Below, in pieces: positions 34,318-42,281 of a stretch of 64,000 nucleotides of DNA. This stretch comes from Bacteroidales bacterium (GTDB lineage: Bacteria > Bacteroidota > Bacteroidia > Bacteroidales > UBA10428), in the NCBI GenBank assembly GCA_016934055.1, contig JAFGTR010000056.1, forward strand, positions 1-64,000. The letters are read 5' to 3'. The position numbers and the translations under genes were made by a program. Under the pieces are notes generated by a model. It was not told where the DNA came from. It ran no database searches and saw nothing but the letters and a program-made list of their open reading frames with translations. Positions within the stretch are counted from its first letter, which is position 1. Each line of letters begins with the position of its first letter.

Positions 34318-35349
34318 TTAACCGTTAATACGACAGGTCGAACCTCTTTTAAGAAGTTCTGATTTTATAATCTGTGTTCCGGAGATTTTAACAGGTGATT
34401 TTCCATTAAGCTTATCAACCAAACTGGTAGCAACGAGCTTTCCCATCAGGTCTCCCGGATAGTTAATAGTAGTGAGTCTGGGCTCTACCATCCTTGATAC
34501 AGGATCATTATTAAATCCTGCGACGGCGATATCATCCGGTATTCTTATTCCTTTTTCCTTGAGTGTTTGTAAGCAGGCAGCCGCACACATGTCATTGGCA
34601 GCAAATACGCCATCAGGTAAAGGATTAAGGGAAAGTATCTTTTCAGCGGCTTCTATACCTGACTGAAAGCTCAGATCATTGGTGATGATATAATTGTGAT
34701 TCACCTCAAGCCCATGATCAACCAATGCTTTTTTATAACCGTTCAAACGGTCGTTATATACATTTTTTGTAATGTTTCCTGAGATATGAACGATTTTTCT
34801 GCACCCCTGTTCAATCATATGACTCGTTAACGCAACACTGGCTTCGAAATTATCAAGAACAAATTTCCGGCATGTATCTTTTTTTGGCACACGGTCAAAA
34901 TAGAACACAGGAACACCTTTGGCAATAAAAGGATCGAAATGCGATGTGTCTGTTGTGTCAGCAGCAAGTGAAACAATCAGAGCATCAACACGGCTGTTGA
35001 ACATGGTAATGGCATTGGCAATTTCTTTTTCAACCCTTTCAAACGACTGGCTTATAATTAAGTGATAACCGGCGGGATTAATGACGGTTTCGAATCCGGC
35101 AAGCACAGTGGCAATAAAATAACTGTCAAGCCGTGGCACTATCATACCAATGGTATTGGTTTTCTGGCGGCGGAGATTGCTGGCTACCGCATTAGGTCTG
35201 TAACCTTTTCTGGTAGCTGTTTCCTGCACCAGTTGCCTGGTTTTCTGACTGATGGACGGACTGTTTTTGAGGCTTCGGCTGACTGTGGCGGCTGATAATT
35301 GTAGTTCACGGGCTATGTCATATATCGTAATATGCTTCTTATTGCTCAT
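34318..35349 (-). CDS. LacI-family transcriptional regulator
   Basis: A 343-residue LacI/GalR regulator. The helix-turn-helix ITIYDIARELQLSAATVSRSL is at the N-terminus, then the hinge RPNAVASNLRR, and a periplasmic-binding-protein-like sugar domain (TIGMIVPRLDSYFIATVLAGF; DGVFAANDMCAAACLQTL; VAGFNNDPVSRMVEPRLTTI). I began at the ATG at 35349 since the helix-turn-helix follows directly; the longer frame is hydrophobic noise. A LacI-type palindrome sits at the -33 region of its own promoter, implying autoregulation; a related site precedes the UroD-family gene 17 kb away. Confidence 0.93.
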   Translation of the reverse strand: MSNKKHITIYDIARELQLSAATVSRSLKNSPSISQKTRQLVQETATRKGYRPNAVASNLRRQKTNTIGMIVPRLDSYFIATVLAGFETVINPAGYHLIISQSFERVEKEIANAITMFNSRVDALIVSLAADTTDTSHFDPFIAKGVPVFYFDRVPKKDTCRKFVLDNFEASVALTSHMIEQGCRKIVHISGNITKNVYNDRLNGYKKALVDHGLEVNHNYIITNDLSFQSGIEAAEKILSLNPLPDGVFAANDMCAAACLQTLKEKGIRIPDDIAVAGFNNDPVSRMVEPRLTTINYPGDLMGKLVATSLVDKLNGKSPVKISGTQIIKSELLKRGSTCRING

Positions 35350-35370
35350 AATAAAAAATATCAAAGAAAA

Positions 35371-35378
35371 CAAAAATA
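35371..35378 (-). promoter_or_regulatory. -7 element of the lacI-type gene
   Basis: Minus strand TATTTTTG, a full TAnnTTTG match 22 bp before the ATG at 35349. The expected -33 position coincides with the palindromic operator. Confidence 0.5.
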
Positions 35379-35396
35379 ACATTTTAAAAAAAATAA

Positions 35397-35414
35397 AATG
35401 CAATCGATTGCATT
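35397..35414. promoter_or_regulatory. LacI-family operator palindrome
   Basis: AATGCAATCGATTGCATT is a perfect 18-bp palindrome with the central CG typical of LacI/GalR operators. It lies between the divergent lacI-type gene and the hybrid sensor gene and overlaps the -33 region of the lacI promoter, so it could control both. Confidence 0.8.
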
Positions 35415-35471
35415 ATTTTTATAATTTTAACGCAAAATGTATATTGCAGTTGAAAAGTGAATTTGAAATGC

Positions 35472-38400
35472 ATGAAAATACTGACCACTGTCCTGTTGTG
35501 TTTATGGCTTACAGGTTGTTTGTGTTTGCAGGGAATTGGACAACAGCCGGTTGAACCTGATAATATCCGTTTCGGCATTATTTCCTCACCTCAGGGTTTG
35601 TCTCAATCATCCGTATTCAGTCTTGCCCAGGATTCAAAAGGTTTTATCTGGATAGGCACACGCGATGGCCTAAACAGGTATGACGGCTATGATTTCATTA
35701 CTTATAAGACTGATCCGAAGGATACCAACAGCATCAGCAATAACGAAATAACAGTCATTCACCCTGACCGTTACGGTGATATCTGGATAGGAACCCGTGG
35801 CGGTGGATTGAACAAGTATATTACCAGATCAAATCGTTTTCTGCGTTTTTCATATCTCACACCGGAGAATATCGTCAGGGATATACATGAGTCAACTGAT
35901 AGCATACTCTGGGTCGGGTCATCGGACGGACTCCTGAGGGCTGATATCTCAGACAGGACCAGGCCTGTTCGGTTTGTCAATGTATCAAAGAAATCAATAT
36001 ACAAGGATGATAACGGGCAGTTGTTGTCACATCAGAAAACCATTATATCTGTCGTCTCCATTAATCAGATATCCCAAGATACGCTTTTGATAGGCACCGA
36101 AATGGGATTGTTTTATTACCTTCCGGCCGAAAACCTGTTTACCCGCTTCAACGCGGGAGATGCCAATGATTTTATCGTGACATCCATTCATATCACAGCA
36201 GAAAAGGCGATATGGATTGGATCGTTTAACGGACTCATAAAAGCTGAGAGAGACGAACAATATCCGGGACAGTATAAACTTACCATATACAGTACTCGTC
36301 AGCAGGATATCAGACATTTTTTCAGTAACCGGATTGAATCCCTTGTTGAAGACTCTTTTGGAAATATATGGGTTGGCACGCGGGGAGGCGGACTGGTTAA
36401 GATACAGAAAAATGGCGTTTTACACCATTTTAGAAATAACGAAAATGATATCAACAGCATACGTGACAATATTGTTAATTCACTGCTGATTGACAATACA
36501 GGCGTGCTGTGGATAGGGACTGAAAGCCAGGGATGCAATACCCTTGACCTTTTTAGTAGAAAATTCATGCATATCCGCAGCATTCCCAACAATTCGAACA
36601 GCCTGAGCGGTGCTCTGGTGACGGCCATTACCGGAGCCGCAGAGCATACGGTATGGGTTGGAACTGCCGTGGCAGGTCTTGATAAATTGAAATTTGATGA
36701 AAACGGAAATTATACTATTGAGCATTTAAGGACACTGTATGTCAGTCCTGATGAAACAACCAGCGAGGTCATCGACCTGATGCTCGATCGTGATAATGAA
36801 TTGTGGATAGGTAATGCGACCAACAGTCTTATCAGGTATTCTGAAGATTATGGCTTCAGAAGTTATTTCGTTGAAGGCTTTGTATTTGCACTTCAGGAAG
36901 ACCATGAGGGAAGAATCTGGTATGGGACATGGGGACAAGGACTTGGATGGATAGACAAGAAAACAAATACCCTTAATCGGGTGTTGAATTCACCCGATGC
37001 AACACGGTCTCTCAGCAGCGATAAAGTGATTTCACTTTTTGAAGACAGCTTTGGGAACTTATGGGTTGGAACCAAAGGGGGCGGGGTTAATGTACTGCCT
37101 TTGCACATGGTCAGAACCGGTAACATCGATTTTCTGACATACAGGCATAACCTGAGTGATCCCGGTAGCCTGAGTCATAATGATGTTTATTGTATTATGC
37201 AGGATCACAGTGGTCATTTATGGATTGGTACCGGAGGGGGGCTGAACAAGGTTGTATGGGATAAGAACCAGTCATTCACTGAAGCTCTTTTAAAAGGCGA
37301 TATTGAATTTACAGGTTACCTTGAAAAAGACGGCCTGTCAAATGGTGTGGTTTATGGTATTCTTGAAGACCAGCAAGGAAATCTCTGGCTGAGCACAAAT
37401 AACGGAATGTCAATGTTCGATCCCGAAGAAAAGAGATTCATCAATTATAATGTAAACGACGGACTACAGGCTAATGAATTTTATGCCAATGCTTACTATA
37501 AGGATGACAGAGGTAACATTTTTTTTGGAGGTGTGAATGGTCTTACCATGTTTAATCCCGACAGCATAAGATACAATCCGCTAAATTCAAAGGTTATACT
37601 TACCGGATTAAGAATTTTAAATAAGATTGTTTTACCGGGTGAGACCATTAACAATCGGGTTGTACTGAAAGATGCTGTTTTCAATACTGATAAGCTCAGA
37701 CTGTCATATAAAGATAAGGAAATTACGCTGGAATTCTCGGCCCTTTATTATGCCAATCCTCAACAGATAAGATATCAATACCGGCTTGTGGGTTTTAATG
37801 ATGAATGGCAGCAAGCTGACAGAAATACAAGGACGGCTACATACACGAACCTGGATGATGGTCATTATGTCTTTGAAGTGAGGGCCACAAATGATAACGG
37901 GCTTACCTCCGGGGAGGTAACTAAACTTGAAATCTCTGTTTTGCCGCCTTATTGGCGTAAACCCTGGTTTTTTCTGATTTATGTTGCCCTTATTGTGGCA
38001 GGTTTGATTCTTTTCAGAAGTTATTCCCTCATTGCCGTAAAGGAAAAAAACAAGCTGCTTATTGAAAGGCTTGAGCACAAGAAGCTTCTGGAAATGACAG
38101 AAGCCAAGATGCGTTTTCTGACTAATATTTCACATGAAATCCGGACGCCGTTAACTCTTATTAATGATCCTCTTGATGTTGTCCTGGATGATGACAACAT
38201 AAACAATGAAGCGAAAAAGAATTTGCGCCTTGTTTCCAAAAATGTACAACGCCTTCTGAATTTGGCCAATCAATTGTTGCAACTGAGGAAAATTGATCTG
38301 GGTGTTTTACAGCCAAAAATTGCACAGGTTAATCTTATCTCATTTCTGAAAGACATACTGGCTTATTTTGAACAAAATGCTGCCCGTCGTAATATCCGCC

Positions 38401-39755
38401 TGAATTTCTGTACTGACCTGCAGGATGTCCCCCTGAATATTGATCCCGAAATGATGACCACTGTTTTCTATAATCTCATTGTCAATGCATTCAAATACAC
38501 GGCTGATGAGGGCTCAATATCAATATTGGTGCGCAGACAGGAAGGGCAGGTTCAGCCAAGCCTTCGGCAGCGAATTAAAAAACGACTTGGCATGAAACTG
38601 CGGAATCCGCATTATGTTGCTGTTGAAATTTCCGATACCGGGAAGGGCATTCCCGAAAAAGAGCTGAGTAATATTTTCCGCAGGTTCTATCAGGTTAACC
38701 TGCCGGAAACAGATCATAATACAGGCAGCGGCATCGGATTGTCCCTTGTAAAGGAATATGTTGATATCCATAAAGGTTTTGTTGAGGTGAAAAGCGGCCC
38801 GAAGGGCAGCCGTTTTGTGGTTTACCTGCCTGATAAAAGCCAGGCCGTAACCGGCACGATTGCTGTTGCGAAACAACATGCCGAAGAAGAGAGTGTTTTA
38901 AAAGCACAGCATATTGAGACTTTTACGGAAGAAGAAGATGCTGACGCAGTCTCTGCAAAACCTGAAGTGAGCAAGGTTCAAAAAGAGAAAAGCCATATCC
39001 TTATCATAGAAGATGACCATGAACTGGCTGATTACCTTGCAGAAAACCTGGGAAAGAATTATAAGGTTAACATTGCCTATAACGGGGCAAAGGGATTAAA
39101 AACAGCACGGTCAGAATTACCTGAATTGATTATTTCTGATATTATGCTGCCCGAGATGAACGGACTGAAGTTATGCAAGTCTTTGAAGACAAATATTGAA
39201 ACAAGCCACATTCCTGTTATACTCATTACAGCCAGGGCAGCTGAAGAAAATGTCAATGAAGGATATAAGCTTGGCGCAGATCTTTATGTTACCAAACCAT
39301 TCAGTGTTAGAGTTCTTGAATCTCAGGTTAATATGCTGATTGAATCACGCAATAAGCTGCGTGACCGTTATTGTAAACAGATATTGCTTAAACCGGCAGA
39401 TGTTACCATTACATCGGTTGATGAAAAGTTTTTAAGACAACTTATGCATGTTACCGAAACAAACCTGTCAAATTCTGATTTTGATGTTATCGCCCTGGTT
39501 GAAGCTATGCATATGAGCCACACCACCATTCTGCGAAAAGTAAAAGCACTTACTGGTCTTTCTCTGGTTGAGTTTATTAAAAACCACCGTATTAAAAAAG
39601 CAGCCCTTATCTTTCAACAGCAAAAAATGCCGGTTTCCGAAGTGAGTTATATGGTCGGATTCACAGATCCCAAATACTTTACCAAATGCTTTGTTAAGGA
39701 ATTTGGCAAGACCCCAACGGAGTATATCTTTGAGTGTCATCCCGAAAACAAATGA
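35472..39755 (+). CDS. hybrid two-component system regulator (HTCS)
   Basis: A 1427-residue one-protein sensor-regulator that detects an oligosaccharide in the periplasm and activates glycan-use genes. After a signal peptide (ILTTVLLCLWLTGCLCLQG) come about 14 two-component propeller repeats (GFIWIGTRDGLNRYDGYDF, IWIGTRGGGLNKY, LWVGTKGGGVNV), a Y_Y_Y domain (~745-825) and a TM helix (~830-852). The kinase has His in FLTNISHEIRTPLTL (~885) and an ATPase domain (DTGKGIPEKE; GSGIGLSLVKEY). A receiver with Asp in LIISDIMLPEMNG (~1220) and an AraC-type DNA-binding domain (~1335-1422) complete it. The nearby xylanase operon is the likely target. Confidence 0.95.
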   Translation: MKILTTVLLCLWLTGCLCLQGIGQQPVEPDNIRFGIISSPQGLSQSSVFSLAQDSKGFIWIGTRDGLNRYDGYDFITYKTDPKDTNSISNNEITVIHPDRYGDIWIGTRGGGLNKYITRSNRFLRFSYLTPENIVRDIHESTDSILWVGSSDGLLRADISDRTRPVRFVNVSKKSIYKDDNGQLLSHQKTIISVVSINQISQDTLLIGTEMGLFYYLPAENLFTRFNAGDANDFIVTSIHITAEKAIWIGSFNGLIKAERDEQYPGQYKLTIYSTRQQDIRHFFSNRIESLVEDSFGNIWVGTRGGGLVKIQKNGVLHHFRNNENDINSIRDNIVNSLLIDNTGVLWIGTESQGCNTLDLFSRKFMHIRSIPNNSNSLSGALVTAITGAAEHTVWVGTAVAGLDKLKFDENGNYTIEHLRTLYVSPDETTSEVIDLMLDRDNELWIGNATNSLIRYSEDYGFRSYFVEGFVFALQEDHEGRIWYGTWGQGLGWIDKKTNTLNRVLNSPDATRSLSSDKVISLFEDSFGNLWVGTKGGGVNVLPLHMVRTGNIDFLTYRHNLSDPGSLSHNDVYCIMQDHSGHLWIGTGGGLNKVVWDKNQSFTEALLKGDIEFTGYLEKDGLSNGVVYGILEDQQGNLWLSTNNGMSMFDPEEKRFINYNVNDGLQANEFYANAYYKDDRGNIFFGGVNGLTMFNPDSIRYNPLNSKVILTGLRILNKIVLPGETINNRVVLKDAVFNTDKLRLSYKDKEITLEFSALYYANPQQIRYQYRLVGFNDEWQQADRNTRTATYTNLDDGHYVFEVRATNDNGLTSGEVTKLEISVLPPYWRKPWFFLIYVALIVAGLILFRSYSLIAVKEKNKLLIERLEHKKLLEMTEAKMRFLTNISHEIRTPLTLINDPLDVVLDDDNINNEAKKNLRLVSKNVQRLLNLANQLLQLRKIDLGVLQPKIAQVNLISFLKDILAYFEQNAARRNIRLNFCTDLQDVPLNIDPEMMTTVFYNLIVNAFKYTADEGSISILVRRQEGQVQPSLRQRIKKRLGMKLRNPHYVAVEISDTGKGIPEKELSNIFRRFYQVNLPETDHNTGSGIGLSLVKEYVDIHKGFVEVKSGPKGSRFVVYLPDKSQAVTGTIAVAKQHAEEESVLKAQHIETFTEEEDADAVSAKPEVSKVQKEKSHILIIEDDHELADYLAENLGKNYKVNIAYNGAKGLKTARSELPELIISDIMLPEMNGLKLCKSLKTNIETSHIPVILITARAAEENVNEGYKLGADLYVTKPFSVRVLESQVNMLIESRNKLRDRYCKQILLKPADVTITSVDEKFLRQLMHVTETNLSNSDFDVIALVEAMHMSHTTILRKVKALTGLSLVEFIKNHRIKKAALIFQQQKMPVSEVSYMVGFTDPKYFTKCFVKEFGKTPTEYIFECHPENK

Positions 39756-39794
39756 AAGAGAATTATTGGTTGTAATGGTTGTAGACTATTGCTG

Positions 39795-40448
39795 TCAATT
39801 GTCTGAGCAGGGCGATTTCCGGGAATAAAGGCAATATGCAATACTGAATCCGGCAGCATAGTATTGTGTTACATCTGATTCAGTCTCAGGCTCTTCTATA
39901 TTGGAATTAATATATAAACCAAAATTATGAAAAAGAAGGTTATAAGAAAGATTTAAATAAAGTCCGATACCATTCCTGAATTCATATCCAAATAGTACTT
40001 CAGGCTTAAGAAACAAACATAATTGTTTTTTATCATAACGCCAGGCTTTTTGAAATGCACATCCTGAATTTATTAAAGGAATTATATTGAACCTTTCGAT
40101 TGAAAAATAATAGCCGTAATGCCCATATGGAGAAAACAAATTATAATAAAGTCTATTTAGATAATAATCTTCTGAATTCAGGTATACCTTATGGACAAGG
40201 TTGAAACTGGTTATATCCAAACCTATTCCTAAGATGTTTGATTTTATGCCAGTGAATAAATTTCCTGTAAAAGAATATTTCCCGCTAAAATCCCTGAACA
40301 CTTCTCCTGAATTCGGAACGGCATAATTATATCCGAGTGAAATACCCAAATGCTTTTGATGTTGTGCATTGGCAGTAATAATAGAACAATAAATAAACAG
40401 AGTATATAATATGTATTTCTTTGACCGACATAAGTTTAATTTATTCAT
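39795..40448 (-). CDS. outer-membrane barrel-like hypothetical protein
   Basis: A 217-residue exported protein without a family I can name. The signal peptide (KYILYTLFIYCSIITANAQ) is followed by aromatic-rich beta strands (GISLGYNYAVPNSG; YGHYGYYFSIERFNIIPLI; FLKPEVLFGYEFRNGIGLYLNLSYNLL-type segments), suggesting a small porin-like barrel. Codon use is visibly more AT-rich than the neighbouring sensor gene. Start set at the ATG at 40448; a GTG at 40478 gives a longer frame. It lies tail to tail with the HTCS gene and 40 bp downstream of a beta-helix lipoprotein gene. Confidence 0.62.
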   Translation of the reverse strand: MNKLNLCRSKKYILYTLFIYCSIITANAQHQKHLGISLGYNYAVPNSGEVFRDFSGKYSFTGNLFTGIKSNILGIGLDITSFNLVHKVYLNSEDYYLNRLYYNLFSPYGHYGYYFSIERFNIIPLINSGCAFQKAWRYDKKQLCLFLKPEVLFGYEFRNGIGLYLNLSYNLLFHNFGLYINSNIEEPETESDVTQYYAAGFSIAYCLYSRKSPCSDN

Positions 40449-40488
40449 TTTGATAATATTTGAATAGAACGTATTCACTAACCACTAT

Positions 40489-42024
40489 TCACTCACTCGC
40501 CTCATAAGCACCCAGATCAGGCTGGTTATTACGGCTGTTCATGTCTTTATCCATGTCCGATGATAACAGCTCATTGAAAATCATACCTTTATTAATAAGG
40601 GTTGATTGTGTAAATGCATTGTTCAGCAGGTGAAAATCGTTGGCTCCGGGATTTACAAAGGCATTGTAAATAGAATCATAATGACTCTTCCCGAAGACAT
40701 AATTGTTTGATTCTGTCACGTCAAAGCCGGAAACACTTACCACAGATGATACAATATTATTGGCCACCTGGCAATCGCTGCTGCGGGCGCCGGATTTGTG
40801 TTCTGTTATCATGATCCATGGACTAATATCATCACCCGGCACCTGGTCGATCACCGTATTATTCACGATCTTGCTGTTTCGCATGCCGTAGAAGGATATA
40901 CCATGGTAATGATTTACTATGATAACATTGTTTTCAACGATCCAGTTCTCGAAAAAGCCTTCAAAGCAACCGATACCCTGTGGCGAACCTGATAATGGAT
41001 GGTTTTTGTCGGCAATGCCGATGATGAGATTGCCTCTTATGGTTACATTGCTCAATTCACCTGTTCCGGGAGTATTATCTGTTCCACGGGTATAACTTTG
41101 TATGGCGTCATCGTGGTTGTCATCCACCTTCAGGCATCCTGTAATAGTATTATGGGCAAACAGAACATTATTGCTGATGATGCGGCTGCCGTCGGCACAA
41201 TAATAGTTTACGCTGTTGTTTACAGCCGTACAATGATCAGAAAAATATTCTATTATTATGCCGTGACGTACGTTTTCGACGGTGCAATTCACGATCTCAA
41301 CTTTTTCTGCCGACCGCAGAACAATACCCGACGCACTCTTCTCAATCCAGTCGGAGGCTATCCAGGCACTGGCATCGCGGGTGGTTTTTATCGTCAGGCC
41401 GTAAAGCTTAACCTGGCTGCCTTTGCCCCAGAAATCTGACGACCCCAGGTAAAGGCATGCATTGGTGTTATGGTTTATTTCATCAGCTTCCCAATAGTTT
41501 TCATTACCTTCATAACTGTCTTTTATGATGGTCATGCTCTTCAGGAAAACCTTTTCAAATGCACCTTCAAGTTTTAAACGGGATAAAACCGGCGTATGCC
41601 CTTCCTGTGCCGCAATGGTCAGCCAGTCTTTAAATATAAAATTATTGAGATTAACAAATCCATGATAGCCGTTTCGTAATATAAGCCTGTCACCGCCTTT
41701 TACCGTAGCGCCTTCATTCATGACCTCTAAAGGAGAACCGGCATCATAGTTTTCCGAATGCCTGTAACATTCTATCAGATTACCTTCAATAACTTCCTGT
41801 AATGTGCGCCATGGATGTTCAGCGCTGCCATTGCCGTCTGATGAACCGGTTGCGGGGTCAATATAAAATGTATTACCGGTGACGGCCGGTTCCTCAAAAG
41901 TAAAATCTTTGAAATAAACATAATCCCTGTCATTGTCATCTTTTTTCTCACAGGAAATAAGGATCGGTAACAAAAATATCACAAACAGGGGAAAGGATAA
42001 ATTAACAAAACGAATGGCCTTCAT
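40489..42024 (-). CDS. right-handed beta-helix lipoprotein
   Basis: A 511-residue lipoprotein of the parallel beta-helix class used by pectate lyases, chondroitinase B and related enzymes. The lipobox is ILISC and is followed by EKKDDNDRD, an acidic stretch resembling the Bacteroidota surface-export signal, so it is likely cell-surface exposed. FYIDPATGSSDGNGSAEHPW is the usual DUF1565-like entry, and repeated coils with N-rich turns (VEIVNCTVENV; NVTIRGNLIIGI; NWIVENNVIIVN; SKIVNNTVIDQV) build the helix. Catalytic residues cannot be placed with confidence, so lyase activity is inference. Confidence 0.75.
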   Translation of the reverse strand: MKAIRFVNLSFPLFVIFLLPILISCEKKDDNDRDYVYFKDFTFEEPAVTGNTFYIDPATGSSDGNGSAEHPWRTLQEVIEGNLIECYRHSENYDAGSPLEVMNEGATVKGGDRLILRNGYHGFVNLNNFIFKDWLTIAAQEGHTPVLSRLKLEGAFEKVFLKSMTIIKDSYEGNENYWEADEINHNTNACLYLGSSDFWGKGSQVKLYGLTIKTTRDASAWIASDWIEKSASGIVLRSAEKVEIVNCTVENVRHGIIIEYFSDHCTAVNNSVNYYCADGSRIISNNVLFAHNTITGCLKVDDNHDDAIQSYTRGTDNTPGTGELSNVTIRGNLIIGIADKNHPLSGSPQGIGCFEGFFENWIVENNVIIVNHYHGISFYGMRNSKIVNNTVIDQVPGDDISPWIMITEHKSGARSSDCQVANNIVSSVVSVSGFDVTESNNYVFGKSHYDSIYNAFVNPGANDFHLLNNAFTQSTLINKGMIFNELLSSDMDKDMNSRNNQPDLGAYEASE

Positions 42025-42115
42025 AGCGGTGTTGGTTTAGTATTTCATTTAACGGATTGAGGGATTATATGTTGCAATAACAGAAGTGATTTATTATTGT
42101 ATCCTTCTATAAATA

Positions 42116-42250
42116 GGTTACTCGTCAGAGCTGAGTTGCTGATAGTGAATTGTATTTTAATCAGCACAAGTTATCGCCCCTCGCCCTTGGGAGAGGGGTA
42201 AGGGGGTGAGGTGGTTACTCGTTAGAGCTGAGTTGCTGATAGTGAATTGT
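42116..42250. repeat. 38-bp direct repeat flanking a palindromic insert
   Basis: 42116-42153 and 42213-42250 are identical except for one base (ACTCGTCAGAGC versus ACTCGTTAGAGC). The 59 bp between them hold CCCTCGCCCTTGGGAGAGGG and GGGGGTGAGG, related to the elements at 7221 and 49598. This sits in the spacer after the GH3 gene. Confidence 0.85.
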
Positions 42251-42281
42251 GAAAACCATCAAACTCTCAAACCTTAAAACT

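Noticed and set aside
38520..38879. 119-codon minus-strand frame
   Set aside because: Antisense to the kinase ATPase domain of the hybrid sensor; explained by codon bias.
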